Assembly (NCBI GenBank): GCA_002435755.1
Contig: DIYH01000042.1
Span: 1 to 38,866 of the forward strand
Source of the DNA: Flammeovirgaceae bacterium UBA6059
GTDB lineage: Bacteria; Bacteroidota; Bacteroidia; Cytophagales; Cyclobacteriaceae
Direction: 5' to 3'
DNA: 38,866 nt
Shown here: piece by piece, positions 1-8,976 of the stretch
Layout: the number at the start of each line of letters is the position of its first letter
Numbering within the stretch: the stretch's first letter is position 1
Translations under genes and position numbers: made by a program
The notes under the pieces: generated by a model
The model's database searches: none
What the model saw: only the letters and a program-made list of their open reading frames with translations
What the model was told of the DNA's origin: nothing

Positions 1-65
1 TTATGAGCTAAACTCAAGAAATCTATCTAAAATATTAAGTATCAGTTCTTCTATTTGTATATAGA

Positions 66-443
66 TCAGAGGGACGTGTTCTTAACAGATAAAGCCCACC
101 ATATGAGTAAAGGATGAAACACCAAAAGTCTTAACCAAGCTATATAAGGTGAAACGCAGAGCCCTTGGTTTACGCAACTTCCTATTTGAATGAAATAAAT
201 ATGTGAAGGTATGAATGCGATAAGCATAAGCATGATGCCTATAACAGAGGTATATCTAAACTTTTCCGATAGGAGGGCGAGTGCCAAAGTAATCTCCAAA
301 ATACCAGCCAGTACATTGATTGTGGGTTTTTCCGGTAGGTAATCTGGGATTAGTGGATGGTAGAAATCAGGGTTGATAAAATGATTCGCTCCAGCACTAA
401 AGTAAAATATGAATTGGATAATTAATGAAGCCTTATGCCACAC
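66..443 (-). CDS. DoxX/MauE-like small integral membrane protein
   Basis: This 125-residue protein is almost entirely hydrophobic, with four likely membrane segments near residues 6-21, 41-58, 64-82 and 103-120. The size and the segment with SAGANHFINPDFY in the first helix loop resemble the DoxX/MauE-like membrane family, whose members are linked to quinone or redox chemistry; no catalytic residue can be named. The start is a GTG inside the last codons of the upstream membrane protein gene, giving an 11-base overlap and suggesting translational coupling. No ATG is available before the middle of the protein. The family assignment is from overall pattern; the substrate is unknown. Confidence 0.65.
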   Translation of the reverse strand: MWHKASLIIQFIFYFSAGANHFINPDFYHPLIPDYLPEKPTINVLAGILEITLALALLSEKFRYTSVIGIMLMLIAFIPSHIYFIQIGSCVNQGLCVSPYIAWLRLLVFHPLLIWWALSVKNTSL

Positions 444-837
444 TACGCTGCTGATATGCGGATTTAAGAATTAATCCGAAAGGTATCCACCAGATCAGAT
501 CATTTGTGATAAGTGTATATGCAAACTCGAGGGGTACCTGATCAGTCAGCCAATTGAAAACAAAACCAAGTGGTCCGAAGACTTTGCCAAGTAAGCCTAC
601 AGCAACGATAGGCCAGTGAATGAGTGGTGCTCTAGCCGCCCACCAATAACCAAGACCATAAACTCCAATAACCATGCCCATACCCTGCCAGATCATTGGG
701 TGGTTGATCGGTTGCATACCGGTAAGTACGAAAAAGTGCTGTGGGAAGAATATAACCCATATCCCCCAAAGCAAATTATACACTCCAGCAAATTTCAGCA
801 CTAGAGACATCCAGTGCATAGTTTGTGAATTACTCAT
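433..837 (-). CDS. Four-helix integral membrane protein, function unknown
   Basis: This 134-residue protein starts at an ATG and has four hydrophobic stretches, near residues 10-30, 46-66, 71-95 and 108-126. It is rich in tryptophan and glycine at the membrane boundaries (GYWWAARAP, DLIWWIPFG). I recognise it only as one of the small membrane proteins of this shape that are common in Bacteroidota; no catalytic motif is visible. It is the first gene of a two-gene minus-strand unit with the DoxX-like protein, whose start lies within its 3' end. It is transcribed divergently from the MBL-fold hydrolase at 905. Confidence 0.6.
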   Translation of the reverse strand: MSNSQTMHWMSLVLKFAGVYNLLWGIWVIFFPQHFFVLTGMQPINHPMIWQGMGMVIGVYGLGYWWAARAPLIHWPIVAVGLLGKVFGPLGFVFNWLTDQVPLEFAYTLITNDLIWWIPFGLILKSAYQQRSVA

Positions 838-867
838 ATAAAAGCAACAGATGAGTAAGCCAACAGT

Positions 868-898
868 TTTGTTTAGTACTTGCTTTGAGTAATATTTG
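868..898 (+). promoter_or_regulatory. Candidate Bacteroidota promoter upstream of the MBL-fold gene
   Basis: TTTG at 868-871 is followed after 19 bases by AATATTTG at 891-898, a seven-of-eight match to the Bacteroidota -7 element TAnnTTTG. The start site would fall at or just before the ATG at 905, giving almost no leader. This is a pattern match only. Confidence 0.3.
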
Positions 899-904
899 AT
901 GTGA

Positions 905-1651
905 ATGGATTCAGTGAAATTGAAAGTTGTGGGTTGTGGTGATGCTTTTGGATCAGGGGGGCTTCATGCTACCTGTTTCTATGTTGAGACCCCAAACCTC
1001 AATTGTCTTATTGATATAGGTGCTGGTGGCATAGCAGGATTAAAAATGCTAGACATTGATCCTGTCGAAATTGATTTGATTATTCTGACACATTTTCATG
1101 GTGATCACTATGGGGGACTCCCCAACTTTTTGTTGGACGCTATCTTTATCCAAGCCCGGAAAAAGGAATTGCGTATACTGGGGCCTCCAGGAGTGGAAAG
1201 GAGAGTCTGGCAGCTCCAAGAGGCTATGTATGGCGGTACATCGACGATGGATTTTCAGTTTCCGATTAGTTTTCAAGAGTATACTGATCGTGGGGATATT
1301 TCACTATCAAAGCATATGACAGTCAGAGCTATACCTGTTGTCCATAGCGAGCCGAGCAATCCACATGCTGTTAGAGTTAATATTGACGGTAGATCAATCG
1401 TATATACCGGAGACACTGAATGGACAGAACATCTTGTCTCTTTGACACAAGGGTGTGATTTGCTGATCAGTGAATGCTTTGGCTGGAACGGACCGATGAA
1501 ATATCACTTGAGCTACGATGAAATAATAGACCAGGCAGAAAGGTTAAACGCTAAACGAATAGTGCTTACTCACCTGGGGCCAGAGGCACTTGCAAGACAA
1601 GATGAAATGAATCTGACCGTTCTAGAACCAGGAATGGAAATTTTATTGTAA
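905..1651 (+). CDS. MBL-fold metallo-hydrolase (RNase Z-like subgroup)
   Basis: This 248-residue cytoplasmic protein has the metallo-beta-lactamase-fold signature THFHGDHYGGL, giving the metal ligands H63, H65, D67 and H68. Further ligands are likely H147 (VVHSE), D170 (YTGDTEW) and H223 (LTHLGPE), so the full dinuclear zinc site is present. The arrangement resembles the RNase Z/ElaC-like branch of the superfamily. It lacks a signal peptide. I cannot tell whether the substrate is RNA, a phosphodiester or another ester. The stop TAA shares one base with the ATG of the next gene at 1651, so the two are almost certainly co-transcribed and translationally coupled. Confidence 0.85.
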   Translation: MDSVKLKVVGCGDAFGSGGLHATCFYVETPNLNCLIDIGAGGIAGLKMLDIDPVEIDLIILTHFHGDHYGGLPNFLLDAIFIQARKKELRILGPPGVERRVWQLQEAMYGGTSTMDFQFPISFQEYTDRGDISLSKHMTVRAIPVVHSEPSNPHAVRVNIDGRSIVYTGDTEWTEHLVSLTQGCDLLISECFGWNGPMKYHLSYDEIIDQAERLNAKRIVLTHLGPEALARQDEMNLTVLEPGMEILL

Positions 1652-2949
1652 TGAGAAGAACACTATTCTTTTGTAATTTGCTTTTAGCCCTAATGCTCCA
1701 ATGTGTTTTATCATATAAGACGCAAGGTCAATCTGCTGATCTAAGACGGATGATTGAGAATGGCAGAGAGGCCTATGAAAAAGGAGATTTTGCTACTTCA
1801 CTCTCTTATTTTGAGCAGGCCAATATCACTCGCCCTGACCATCCAATGATCACTAAGCTATTGATAAGGCTCCACTCCCTAAACAATAAAAAAGAGAAAG
1901 CATATAAGGGCCTAAAAGACCTAATGCTCATTGATGCTGACTTGGAATTTCTTCTCCACGATGATCTCCAATTCATTCAAGGAGATGAACAGTTTAAGGA
2001 AGTCCAACAGGCATATGATGTTATGAACAAAGCCGAGGGCATTTATGATACCGTAGCTGTCATTTCGCACCGACAGCTTCATCCTGAGTCTATTGTGACA
2101 CTCCCAGATGATGAAGGGATACTACTGGGAAGCGTACATGAGAAGCGAATTGTGATGATTGACAATGAAGGTGAAATGCAGGAATGGGTGCCAGCTGGGG
2201 CACATGGACTGTACGCTGTAATGGGTATGACAATGGATGAGGAGCGAGGCTTGCTATGGGTTGCTAGTACGGCGATTCCCCAGATGGTGTGGTACTCGGA
2301 GGAACTTGAGGGAAAAGCTACTGTTTTTGCTTTTGATATAGGCTCCAGAGCTTTGATAAAGAAGTTTGAACCTGATGTTTCTGGTAAGTACTGGTTTGGT
2401 GATCTAACCATCGATGATACGGGTAGTGTTTACATAAGCAATAGTCAGGCCCCAGAGATTTACAGAATAGCTTCTATCGAAGGAAGCCTAGAGAAATGGC
2501 GCTCTTTTCCTGAGTTGTTTTCTTTACAGGGTCTTACGGTTATTGGTGAGCGACTTTTTTTCGCTGATTACCTAAAAGGTATCTACTCCGTTGAACTGGA
2601 TGGTCAAAGTGCCTCACTCAGAAAAGTACAGGCTCCTAAGGAAACAATTCTCAAAGGAATAGATGGTATGTACGGCTTGAGCAATGGGCTTATCACAATA
2701 CAAAATGGTGTGTACCCCAACCGTATCAGCTTCTGGACTTTAAGTGATGATCAATCTGAGCTGATCGATATGACTTATATAGATAAGGCCAATCTTCTTT
2801 TTGGTGAGCCTACCTTGGGTAATGTAAATGGCGGTAGTTTCTATTATATCGCTAATAGCCAGTGGAATGGTTATCACGCTGATGGTAGGATACTTGAAAA
2901 TGATTTGCTAAAGGATATTTATGTTCTGAAAGCCCGACTTCCCAATTGA
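1651..2949 (+). CDS. Exported TPR plus SMP-30-like beta-propeller protein
   Basis: This 432-residue protein has an N-terminal signal peptide (hydrophobic core LLLALMLQCVLS). Residues about 30-110 form a tetratricopeptide-like helical region (AYEKGDFATSLSYFEQA). The remainder, from about residue 135, looks like a beta-propeller of the SMP-30/gluconolactonase or NHL type, with repeated blade-like segments such as LYAVMGMTMDEERGLLWVAS and FGDLTIDDTGSVYISNS. The second of these blade motifs is typical of lactonase-like sensors or binding proteins. No catalytic metal site is obvious. It overlaps the MBL-fold gene by one base, which suggests a shared role, but the substrate is unknown. Confidence 0.7.
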   Translation: MRRTLFFCNLLLALMLQCVLSYKTQGQSADLRRMIENGREAYEKGDFATSLSYFEQANITRPDHPMITKLLIRLHSLNNKKEKAYKGLKDLMLIDADLEFLLHDDLQFIQGDEQFKEVQQAYDVMNKAEGIYDTVAVISHRQLHPESIVTLPDDEGILLGSVHEKRIVMIDNEGEMQEWVPAGAHGLYAVMGMTMDEERGLLWVASTAIPQMVWYSEELEGKATVFAFDIGSRALIKKFEPDVSGKYWFGDLTIDDTGSVYISNSQAPEIYRIASIEGSLEKWRSFPELFSLQGLTVIGERLFFADYLKGIYSVELDGQSASLRKVQAPKETILKGIDGMYGLSNGLITIQNGVYPNRISFWTLSDDQSELIDMTYIDKANLLFGEPTLGNVNGGSFYYIANSQWNGYHADGRILENDLLKDIYVLKARLPN

Positions 2950-3118
2950 ATTCAGGTGTTTCTAAGGCTCTCTGCTTTTGCAAGATGACTTTTTGTTTAG
3001 ATTGGAAAGGCCGTTATAAGCGAATTTGTATAGGTCAATCACCTTTTAGTGCTTTTATGGGAGCTTAGTTCATGTTGTTGATTTGTTAAACAATCATGAT
3101 GTCTTTATTATTGCGACG

Positions 3119-4408
3119 ATGAATGTGCAGCGAATATTCCCTCTGAAGAGGACTTTAATCATATTGATTGCACTGAGCTTCTACTCATTTTCGATGAAGA
3201 ATGAGGCCGTTCCCGAGCCTTTTGATCCAGCTACTGCTATCATTCCGATGGCGTTGACCAACGATATTAGTGACGCACCTGGCCTTGAACCACTTGATAG
3301 CACGTTTCAAAGGTTTGTGAAAGATTGGAGACTGGTTGGTGCTTCTGTTGCGGTCATGAAAGAAGGGAAGCTGCTTTATGCTAAGGGTTTTGGTAAGCCT
3401 GAGCGTAAAACCAGAGAACCCTTGCAACCCTATCACCAATTCAGGTTGGCTAGTGTGAGTAAGCTCATCACTGCTACGGCGATCATGAAATTAGTGGATG
3501 ATGGTAAACTCAACCTCAATGATCGTGTATTTGGAAAAGAGGGTATCCTTAGTTCGGCAGCTTATAGTAATCCATATGATCGACGAGTTTATGACATCAC
3601 TGTTGAGCATCTGTTGAGACACGTTGGTGGTTGGAGTTTGCTGACTATCGGTGATCCTATGTTTAAGCCTGTATATATCTCTAAGGAGCTTGGTATCAAA
3701 GGGCCTCCATCATTTGACCAAATTGCTTCTTTTGTGCTGAAATACAGGCTCCCATATAGACCGGGAAGTCGTTATGAATATTCAAATTTTGGGTACTGTG
3801 TGCTTGACAGGGTCATTGAGACAGTGACCAACATGCCTTATGAAGACTATGTCAAGTACCATATCTTACTTCCAAATGATATTCGGGAAATGCACATAGG
3901 CAGGAACATGCTAGATGATCGAATGTCGAGGGAGGTAGTACACTATGATGATAGCCGAAGTAATGTCAGAGAGGCTTTTGACGGTAGTGGTAAAATGGTG
4001 CCAACGACATACGGTGCAACTGATATCCGCACGCTGGAAGGGGCCGGTGGATGGGTTGCTTCTCCTACAGAATTGCTGAAGCTCATTAGCTTGGTGGACG
4101 GCTATTCCGATCAACCAGATATTCTTAGTCATGAGTCTATACTGAAAATGGTAGATACGGACGTGCCGGGACGGTCTCCCATAGGATGGCGCAAGGTATA
4201 CGATGACTGGACATGGATGCGAACGGGTACCTTGGCAGGGTCTTCGGCGATTGTCATGCGTCAAGAGAACGGGTTTACCTGGACAGTACTTGTCAATACC
4301 AGTAATTGGAGAAGTAGAAGATTTAATTCACGTGTGAAGTGGATGATGTCTGAGACACTATCGAAAATCGAAGATTGGCCTGAAAGAGATCTGTTTCAGT
4401 TGATGTGA
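3119..4408 (+). CDS. Serine hydrolase of the beta-lactamase class C fold
   Basis: This 429-residue protein belongs to the class C beta-lactamase/penicillin-binding-protein-like family. The nucleophile motif SxxK is SVSK at residues 112-115, the YxN motif is YSN at 221-223, and a TGTLAG segment near the C-terminus takes the place of the KTG/HxG motif. The N-terminus (KRTLIILIALSFYSF) is a signal peptide or membrane anchor, so it probably acts in the periplasm. I chose the ATG at 3119 over an upstream TTG because it places a basic stretch directly before the hydrophobic core. Family members are esterases, D-amino-acid peptidases or lactamases; which one this is cannot be told. It converges on the pseudogene that ends at 4420. 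Confidence 0.85.
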   Translation: MNVQRIFPLKRTLIILIALSFYSFSMKNEAVPEPFDPATAIIPMALTNDISDAPGLEPLDSTFQRFVKDWRLVGASVAVMKEGKLLYAKGFGKPERKTREPLQPYHQFRLASVSKLITATAIMKLVDDGKLNLNDRVFGKEGILSSAAYSNPYDRRVYDITVEHLLRHVGGWSLLTIGDPMFKPVYISKELGIKGPPSFDQIASFVLKYRLPYRPGSRYEYSNFGYCVLDRVIETVTNMPYEDYVKYHILLPNDIREMHIGRNMLDDRMSREVVHYDDSRSNVREAFDGSGKMVPTTYGATDIRTLEGAGGWVASPTELLKLISLVDGYSDQPDILSHESILKMVDTDVPGRSPIGWRKVYDDWTWMRTGTLAGSSAIVMRQENGFTWTVLVNTSNWRSRRFNSRVKWMMSETLSKIEDWPERDLFQLM

Positions 4409-4419
4409 ATATTAGTTCA

Positions 4420-5915
4420 CTATAGCTTTATCGCCTGTAGCGCATAGAAGTCTTTCTTGTTTTTTCTGAAATAGGTGCGAAGCAGATAGGTATCATTATA
4501 CCAGTGTTCGATCCGCGTTTGTCCTAGTTCCGAGTCGCTGTTTTGATCAGGATAGAGGACTTTGCTCTTAGTAGCTCCTGCTCGATATACTGATACTTTA
4601 TCAGAACCCAGACCTAAAACGAATTCCTTATTACTGGATGTGTAGATATTGCGATTGTAAAGAGTAGGTATGCTGTTGGCCTCCGGAGTTATAACTCTTT
4701 GAGTAGTGATTCCATGGTACCCTGTTGTTGATAGACTAGTTCTCTGATGGCAAACGTACTCGTATCCCGTTGCAACCGCCATGTTGACAAAAGACTCCCG
4801 ATTTTGTACATCTATCAACTGTGTTGCTGATGATGTAAGCCCTGGGTTAGCTGTACCTGTAACACCACTTCCATCCCCGAGGATGTCATTGTTGGTAATG
4901 AAGTTCTCAAAATCACGATAGTCTCTTTCTATTTCCCTTTCGGTTTGATTTTTGGACCTAAATTTTTGCTGAAACACTTCCATCCAGAGGATGAGCGAAT
5001 CATTCTCAAACCTTATATCTTCAAAGCGAAAGACATTATTTCCTCTGGTCAGCTTTTTTGATCCGCGTTCGGTTCCTAGTAAATAGGCCTGGCCGTCCTC
5101 CCACATTTCTTTAAATGTGATTTGGGTCTGGGACATAGTCTCAGGGTCTAGAATGAAGATGCCATTGGCTTTGGTCTTGTCTTTGCCGTACTTACCCACG
5201 ATGTGTCGACTACCCACCGACTGTACTTCTGATAGATATCCTTTAGTAGTTAAATCGACTGGTATAGCGTTTTGCTCCTGATCATTGATTTGATAGAGTG
5301 TAAGGCGATTTATGTTTTGAACTCGATCAGCCAGGATAACAGGATAAATTGAAATCCCTGGTCTACCACTTTAGCATCGAATATCTGAGCATCTTTATGT
5401 GATGCATTAACCGGTTGGAGAACCATCGATCTTGTGTACATGTGGAAGTTGAGAATAGCAGGCACCCCTTCGATCTCTCCTTCCAGCCATATCTTTTCAT
5501 TAAGACCATATAGGCCTTTGATGTTAAATTTTTCCGGTAGGATGAAACTGGATGTATCTACAGCTCCGTAAAGTGCATCAAGACGGGACAAGCGTATCTT
5601 ATCAGTTGGGGTTTCGAACAATAAGAAAATGTGCTGACCTGAGTTATAGTTAGCACTAATATGATCACCTTCGCTGAAGTAGATGAACTGCTCTCATTCT
5701 TGGACAAAACTTGTATTATATTGGGTATACTTGAGAAAGTACTCACCTTCGCCCCTTTCATAAATCAAAGAATCGAACAACAAAAACCCGTATGGGCCGG
5801 TAGGCATAGAAGTAACACCTGCTCGCTTTAGGTCTACTGGGATAGTGAGCTGAGCCATGATGTCATATCGACAATAGACGGCAAGTAATAGAATGATAAG
5901 CGAACGTGTAAGCAT
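4420..5915 (-). pseudogene. Decayed exported protein gene with a nonsense codon and an 8-bp duplication frameshift
   Basis: Read continuously, this is one gene of about 495 codons with an N-terminal signal peptide (SLIILLLAVYCRYDIMAQ). It is broken twice. First, a TGA at 5694-5696 interrupts an otherwise open frame: FVQE-stop-EQFIYFSEG continues in the same frame. Second, an exact tandem duplication of CAGGATAA at 5332-5339 and 5340-5347 shifts the frame. Deleting one copy gives a smooth reading QFILADRVQNINR and restores the frame down to the stop at 4420. The product has no motif I recognise; it is rich in beta-strand-like and polar segments, so it may have been a periplasmic or outer-membrane-associated protein. 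A functional intact allele in relatives is likely. Confidence 0.75.
5332..5347. repeat. Exact 8-bp tandem duplication causing a frameshift
   Basis: CAGGATAA occurs twice back to back. Each copy adds eight bases, so the second copy shifts the minus-strand reading frame of the surrounding gene. Removing one copy reconnects the two halves of the protein without any other change. Confidence 0.9.
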
Positions 5916-5993
5916 ATCCGGCTATACGATAATCAGCACCTGAAGATTGGCCAAACCTTACTAATTGCCAAGAGAAATAGTTTACTAAACCAT

Positions 5994-6022
5994 AAAAAAA
6001 TCGAGCCTAAAAAGACTCGATT
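5994..6022 (-). terminator. Intrinsic terminator of the CBS-domain gene
   Basis: On the minus strand the stem AATCGAG (6022-6016) pairs with CTCGATT (6005-5999) around a short loop, and a run of seven T follows (the A run at 5994-6000 on the plus strand). It lies about 25 bases beyond the stop codon of the CBS gene at 6048. Confidence 0.8.
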
Positions 6023-6047
6023 CACATGTGTCTGCGAGCTGTTTAAC

Positions 6048-6506
6048 TCACCATGTAGTTCCTTTGAGTTCTCGGGTAGCTCTCATGATGTCCCGTCGGC
6101 TCACCTGACCTTTGAGCACACCCTTATCATCTACAACCGGAAATCTCCTAAACTGTGTAGAGAGAAACTCGTCGGCTACTTCTACCACATCTTTTTCTAC
6201 GGAGATGGTTTTCACATCGGTACTCATATAGTCAGATACACTTCCTTTGTTGTTTGGCTGATTGTGGTACCTGGCATCTACAATGATGCGTAGACAGTCT
6301 TTTTCAGAGAGCATACCTACCAACTCCTTTTTCTCGTTGAGCACAGGTGCGCCTGATATTCTCTTTTCGAGCATCACGTCTATCGCATCCTGTATTTCCT
6401 GATCTGGCTTGAAAGTGATCAGGTTACGTGCCATGTATTTTGTGACTGACTCATATTGTACTTCCCCTTTGGTATTGTCTTCTACTGTTCTTCCCTTAAA
6501 GTTCAT
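6048..6506 (-). CDS. Two-CBS-domain protein
   Basis: This 152-residue protein holds a pair of CBS domains (a Bateman module). The first follows YMARNLITFKPDQEIQDAI and ends with GMLSEKDCLRII; the second follows YMSTDVKTISVEKD and ends with GQVSRRDIMRA. Such modules usually bind adenine nucleotides and sense energy state. There is no second domain, so it probably acts as a stand-alone sensor on an unknown partner. I chose the ATG at 6506 (MNFKGRTVEDN) over one 13 codons earlier because the upstream segment adds no conserved sequence. The gene is divergent from rpoD and has its own terminator at 5994-6022. A second CBS protein lies at 28705. Confidence 0.85.
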   Translation of the reverse strand: MNFKGRTVEDNTKGEVQYESVTKYMARNLITFKPDQEIQDAIDVMLEKRISGAPVLNEKKELVGMLSEKDCLRIIVDARYHNQPNNKGSVSDYMSTDVKTISVEKDVVEVADEFLSTQFRRFPVVDDKGVLKGQVSRRDIMRATRELKGTTW

Positions 6507-6545
6507 AGGTGTAGTTTGGTTTAGTTTGACAATAAACAGCCCCAT

Positions 6546-6903
6546 TCAAGAAAAAACGGGATAAGAATATACAACAAAAACAGAGCAAAGCAAATATTAG
6601 GGTTAGGTTGTATCTCACAAAACGGTTAACTGTCTCATGGATTTCTTTAGTGCAAGTCTACCGATCAAAAGACAATCTTCGATTTTAGAAAATAAATCTT
6701 GTGAATTGTAGAACTAAACCGCATATTGTCGCGTTAGCCTGTAGGCTATAAAAAGTATCGGAAAGTATTGCGCTATATTATATATTCTTTTACCTTCGCG
6801 GACTTTTGACGTTAATCAGTTGAAAATTAGTTAAATGCTGTAACCATTAGGTTGTAGCCGGTGTTAAATCATCGTTACTATAAAAACACTTTAAGGACAA
6901 CAT
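6546..6903. other. Intergenic region between the CBS gene and rpoD
   Basis: This 358-base gap contains no credible coding region on either strand. It must hold the divergent promoters of the CBS gene and rpoD. The only element I can support is the rpoD promoter at 6767-6798. The remainder, including about 105 bases of rpoD leader, shows no clear stem-loop or known RNA. Confidence 0.6.
6767..6798 (+). promoter_or_regulatory. Candidate rpoD promoter
   Basis: ATTG at 6767-6770 and TACCTTCG at 6791-6798 are separated by 20 bases, close to the Bacteroidota consensus TTTG-(19 to 21)-TAnnTTTG. The predicted start near 6805 gives a leader of about 100 bases before the ATG at 6904. Confidence 0.5.
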
Positions 6904-7776
6904 ATGAGACAACTTAAGATCACTCAGTCAATTACTAACCGTAGAGAGAGCCATACGCTAGAGAAGTATTTTACGGAGGTTAGTAGCGTTCCGATGATCA
7001 CTCCTGACGAAGAAGTAACCTTAGCTAAGAGAATTCGAGAAGGAGACGAGCAAGCACTTGAGAAGCTGGTAAAGGCGAACTTGAGATTCGTTGTTTCTGT
7101 TGCAAAGCAATACCAAAATAGAAGCTTACCACTCAATGACTTGATCAATGAGGGCAACCTTGGTCTAATTAAGGCCGCCAAGAAATTTGACGAAACGAAA
7201 GGTTTCAAATTCATCTCTTACGCCGTATGGTGGATCAGACAGTCAATTATGCAGGCACTCGCTGAGCAGTCTCGTATTGTGCGTCTACCGATGAATAAGT
7301 CTGGAGCTATCAACCAGATCAGAAGAGCATATGCTGAGCTTGAGCAGAAGTATGAGCGTGAGCCAACAGAAGAAGAATTAGCAGACATCCTTGAGATGAA
7401 GCCTAATGAAGTACGTAATACTTTGGGTGCTGAGGTAAAGCAAATGTCAATGGATGCGCCATTCGGTGAGGATGAATCTGGCTCATTACTTGACGTATTA
7501 GAGAACCAGGCTACTGGCGCTACTGATTCGGGTCTGGTGTTTAGTGACTCATTGAAAGTAGAGACTATGAGGGCGCTTTCCACCTTGACTGCTCGAGAAA
7601 GAGAAGTAGTGATGATGAGCTTCGGTATTGGTCATGATAATCCTTTCACGCTTGAAGAAATCGGTGATGTGATGGGCTTGACCAGAGAGCGTGTTAGACA
7701 GATCAGAGAGAAAGCACTTCAGAAATTGAGAGAGCCATCTAAAAATAGAAGATTGAAAGAATTCTGCGCATCGTAA
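6904..7776 (+). CDS. rpoD: Primary RNA polymerase sigma factor RpoD/SigA
   Basis: This 290-residue sigma-70 family protein has region 1.2 near residues 18-45 (EKYFTEVSSVPMITPDEEV), region 2 at about 58-125 (NLRFVVSVAKQY, DLINEGNLGLIKAAKKFD and YAVWWIRQSI), region 3 at about 135-190, and region 4 with the helix-turn-helix TLEEIGDVMGLTRERVRQI near residues 247-265. The short length without a long region 1.1 is normal for the Bacteroidota primary sigma factor, which recognises the TTTG/TAnnTTTG promoters noted elsewhere in this window. It is monocistronic, with a promoter at 6767-6798 and a strong terminator at 7804-7825. Confidence 0.97.
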   Translation: MRQLKITQSITNRRESHTLEKYFTEVSSVPMITPDEEVTLAKRIREGDEQALEKLVKANLRFVVSVAKQYQNRSLPLNDLINEGNLGLIKAAKKFDETKGFKFISYAVWWIRQSIMQALAEQSRIVRLPMNKSGAINQIRRAYAELEQKYEREPTEEELADILEMKPNEVRNTLGAEVKQMSMDAPFGEDESGSLLDVLENQATGATDSGLVFSDSLKVETMRALSTLTAREREVVMMSFGIGHDNPFTLEEIGDVMGLTRERVRQIREKALQKLREPSKNRRLKEFCAS

Positions 7777-7803
7777 GTCGTAGTTGAAATAGACAAGTCG
7801 AAA

Positions 7804-7825
7804 GCCCCGCGGAAGCGGGGTTTTT
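7804..7825 (+). terminator. Intrinsic terminator after rpoD
   Basis: CCCCGC (7805-7810) pairs with GCGGGG (7815-7820) around a GGAA tetraloop, followed by five T. It sits 28 bases past the rpoD stop and also immediately beyond the convergent MFS gene, for which it may act weakly in the other direction. Confidence 0.9.
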
Positions 7826-7827
7826 GG

Positions 7828-8976
7828 TTATAGTCTCACTCTCATCGCCAGCAACGCCATGATCCCAGCCAGTATGGCCACACTGCCCATTGCAAGACTC
7901 AGGCTTGTGGCATCAGCAATCCAACCTATCAAAGGCGGGCCTAGTAGAAATCCTGTATAGCCGATGGTGGCTGTAGCGGCAATCCCTTCACCTGATGACA
8001 TACCTGGTATTTTTGCGCTAGCAGAAAAAACTACAGGTACAATACAACTAAGTCCAAGTCCTACACATGCAAATCCAGAGATGGCGATAAGTGGCATGTT
8101 ACTCGTCAATGCTACGGAAATGCCTATAAGGGTGATCAAAGCACCTGCTATAACGATACGTCGATTGCCAATATGCGGTATCAGTATGTCTCCTGAGAAG
8201 CGCCCAATTGCCATCATCATGGCATAACCTGAAAACGCCAGCCCTGTGAGGAAGGGGCTGCTCTCCAGCTCCTCTGCCATGTACACTGCGCTCCAGTCGG
8301 CTATTACACCTTCGTTGAGCATGCTGCAAAACGCAATGAAGGCCAAACCAAGGACGGCCTTGTTGGGTAGGGCCAGTGCATGGCTATCTGAGGCATCTTC
8401 ATCATGATACTTCAGTATGATAGGCAACAGCACAGATAAGAGTACAATCAACAGGATGGCGATACTCACAAGGTGAACGTGAGGGCTCACTGCAAAACCA
8501 ACAAACAGGCTTCCAATGCCTGAGCCTACCATGGCCCCAAGGCTCCACATACCATGGCAGGTCGACATGATAGTCTGTTTTTGCTTCTTTTCTGTGACAG
8601 CAGCGGCTGCATTCATGGATACATCCATATAGGCGGTATTGATACCATATACAAACAGGGCCGCCATCAGACTGAGCTGATTAAAAGCGAAGGCAGGTAG
8701 TGCTCCGGTGAGTAGAAATAGAAATGCCCCAATTGCAGTGGCTCGACCAAGCCCCTGTTTGTTGATCAGCCAACCGCATATGGGCATCATTAGAATAGAG
8801 CCTATAGGCATTCCCAATAGGGCCAGACCAAGGTCAGAAGCACTCAACTCGAGGCTGGTCTTCATATCCGGTATTCTGGTCACCCAATTGCCGAACATGA
8901 TGCTGTTGAAAGAAAAGATGAGTCCAACCGTCCGGCTTTCTGCCTGAGAGAAGAAACCTGAGAGGTGCTTTAACAT
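7828..8976 (-). CDS. Major facilitator superfamily transporter (YbjJ/fucose-permease-like)
   Basis: This 382-residue inner-membrane protein has about twelve hydrophobic segments and an early GNWVTRIPDMKTSLELSASDLGLA-like region that recalls the YbjJ/FucP-like branch of the major facilitator superfamily. The cytoplasmic loop motif near residues 70-80 (GWLINKQGLGRAT) matches the usual MFS loop 2-3 signature. It is the last gene of a three-gene operon; its ATG shares a base with the stop of the VOC gene (TAATG). The DeoR-type regulator at the head of the operon and the divergent SemiSWEET gene suggest a sugar or sugar-derivative substrate, which is inference. Confidence 0.8.
   Translation of the reverse strand: MLKHLSGFFSQAESRTVGLIFSFNSIMFGNWVTRIPDMKTSLELSASDLGLALLGMPIGSILMMPICGWLINKQGLGRATAIGAFLFLLTGALPAFAFNQLSLMAALFVYGINTAYMDVSMNAAAAVTEKKQKQTIMSTCHGMWSLGAMVGSGIGSLFVGFAVSPHVHLVSIAILLIVLLSVLLPIILKYHDEDASDSHALALPNKAVLGLAFIAFCSMLNEGVIADWSAVYMAEELESSPFLTGLAFSGYAMMMAIGRFSGDILIPHIGNRRIVIAGALITLIGISVALTSNMPLIAISGFACVGLGLSCIVPVVFSASAKIPGMSSGEGIAATATIGYTGFLLGPPLIGWIADATSLSLAMGSVAILAGIMALLAMRVRL

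Noticed and set aside
1..65. End of a further minus-strand gene at the left edge
   Set aside because: The short open frame has no start codon after an upstream stop and overlaps the leader of nothing recognisable.
5694..5696. TGA read as selenocysteine
   Set aside because: There is no visible SECIS-like element or selenoprotein family match, and the gene is also frameshifted further on.
4420..5915. Three or four separate small genes on the minus strand
   Set aside because: They join into one protein once one nonsense codon and one 8-bp duplication are allowed, and the later pieces lack plausible starts.
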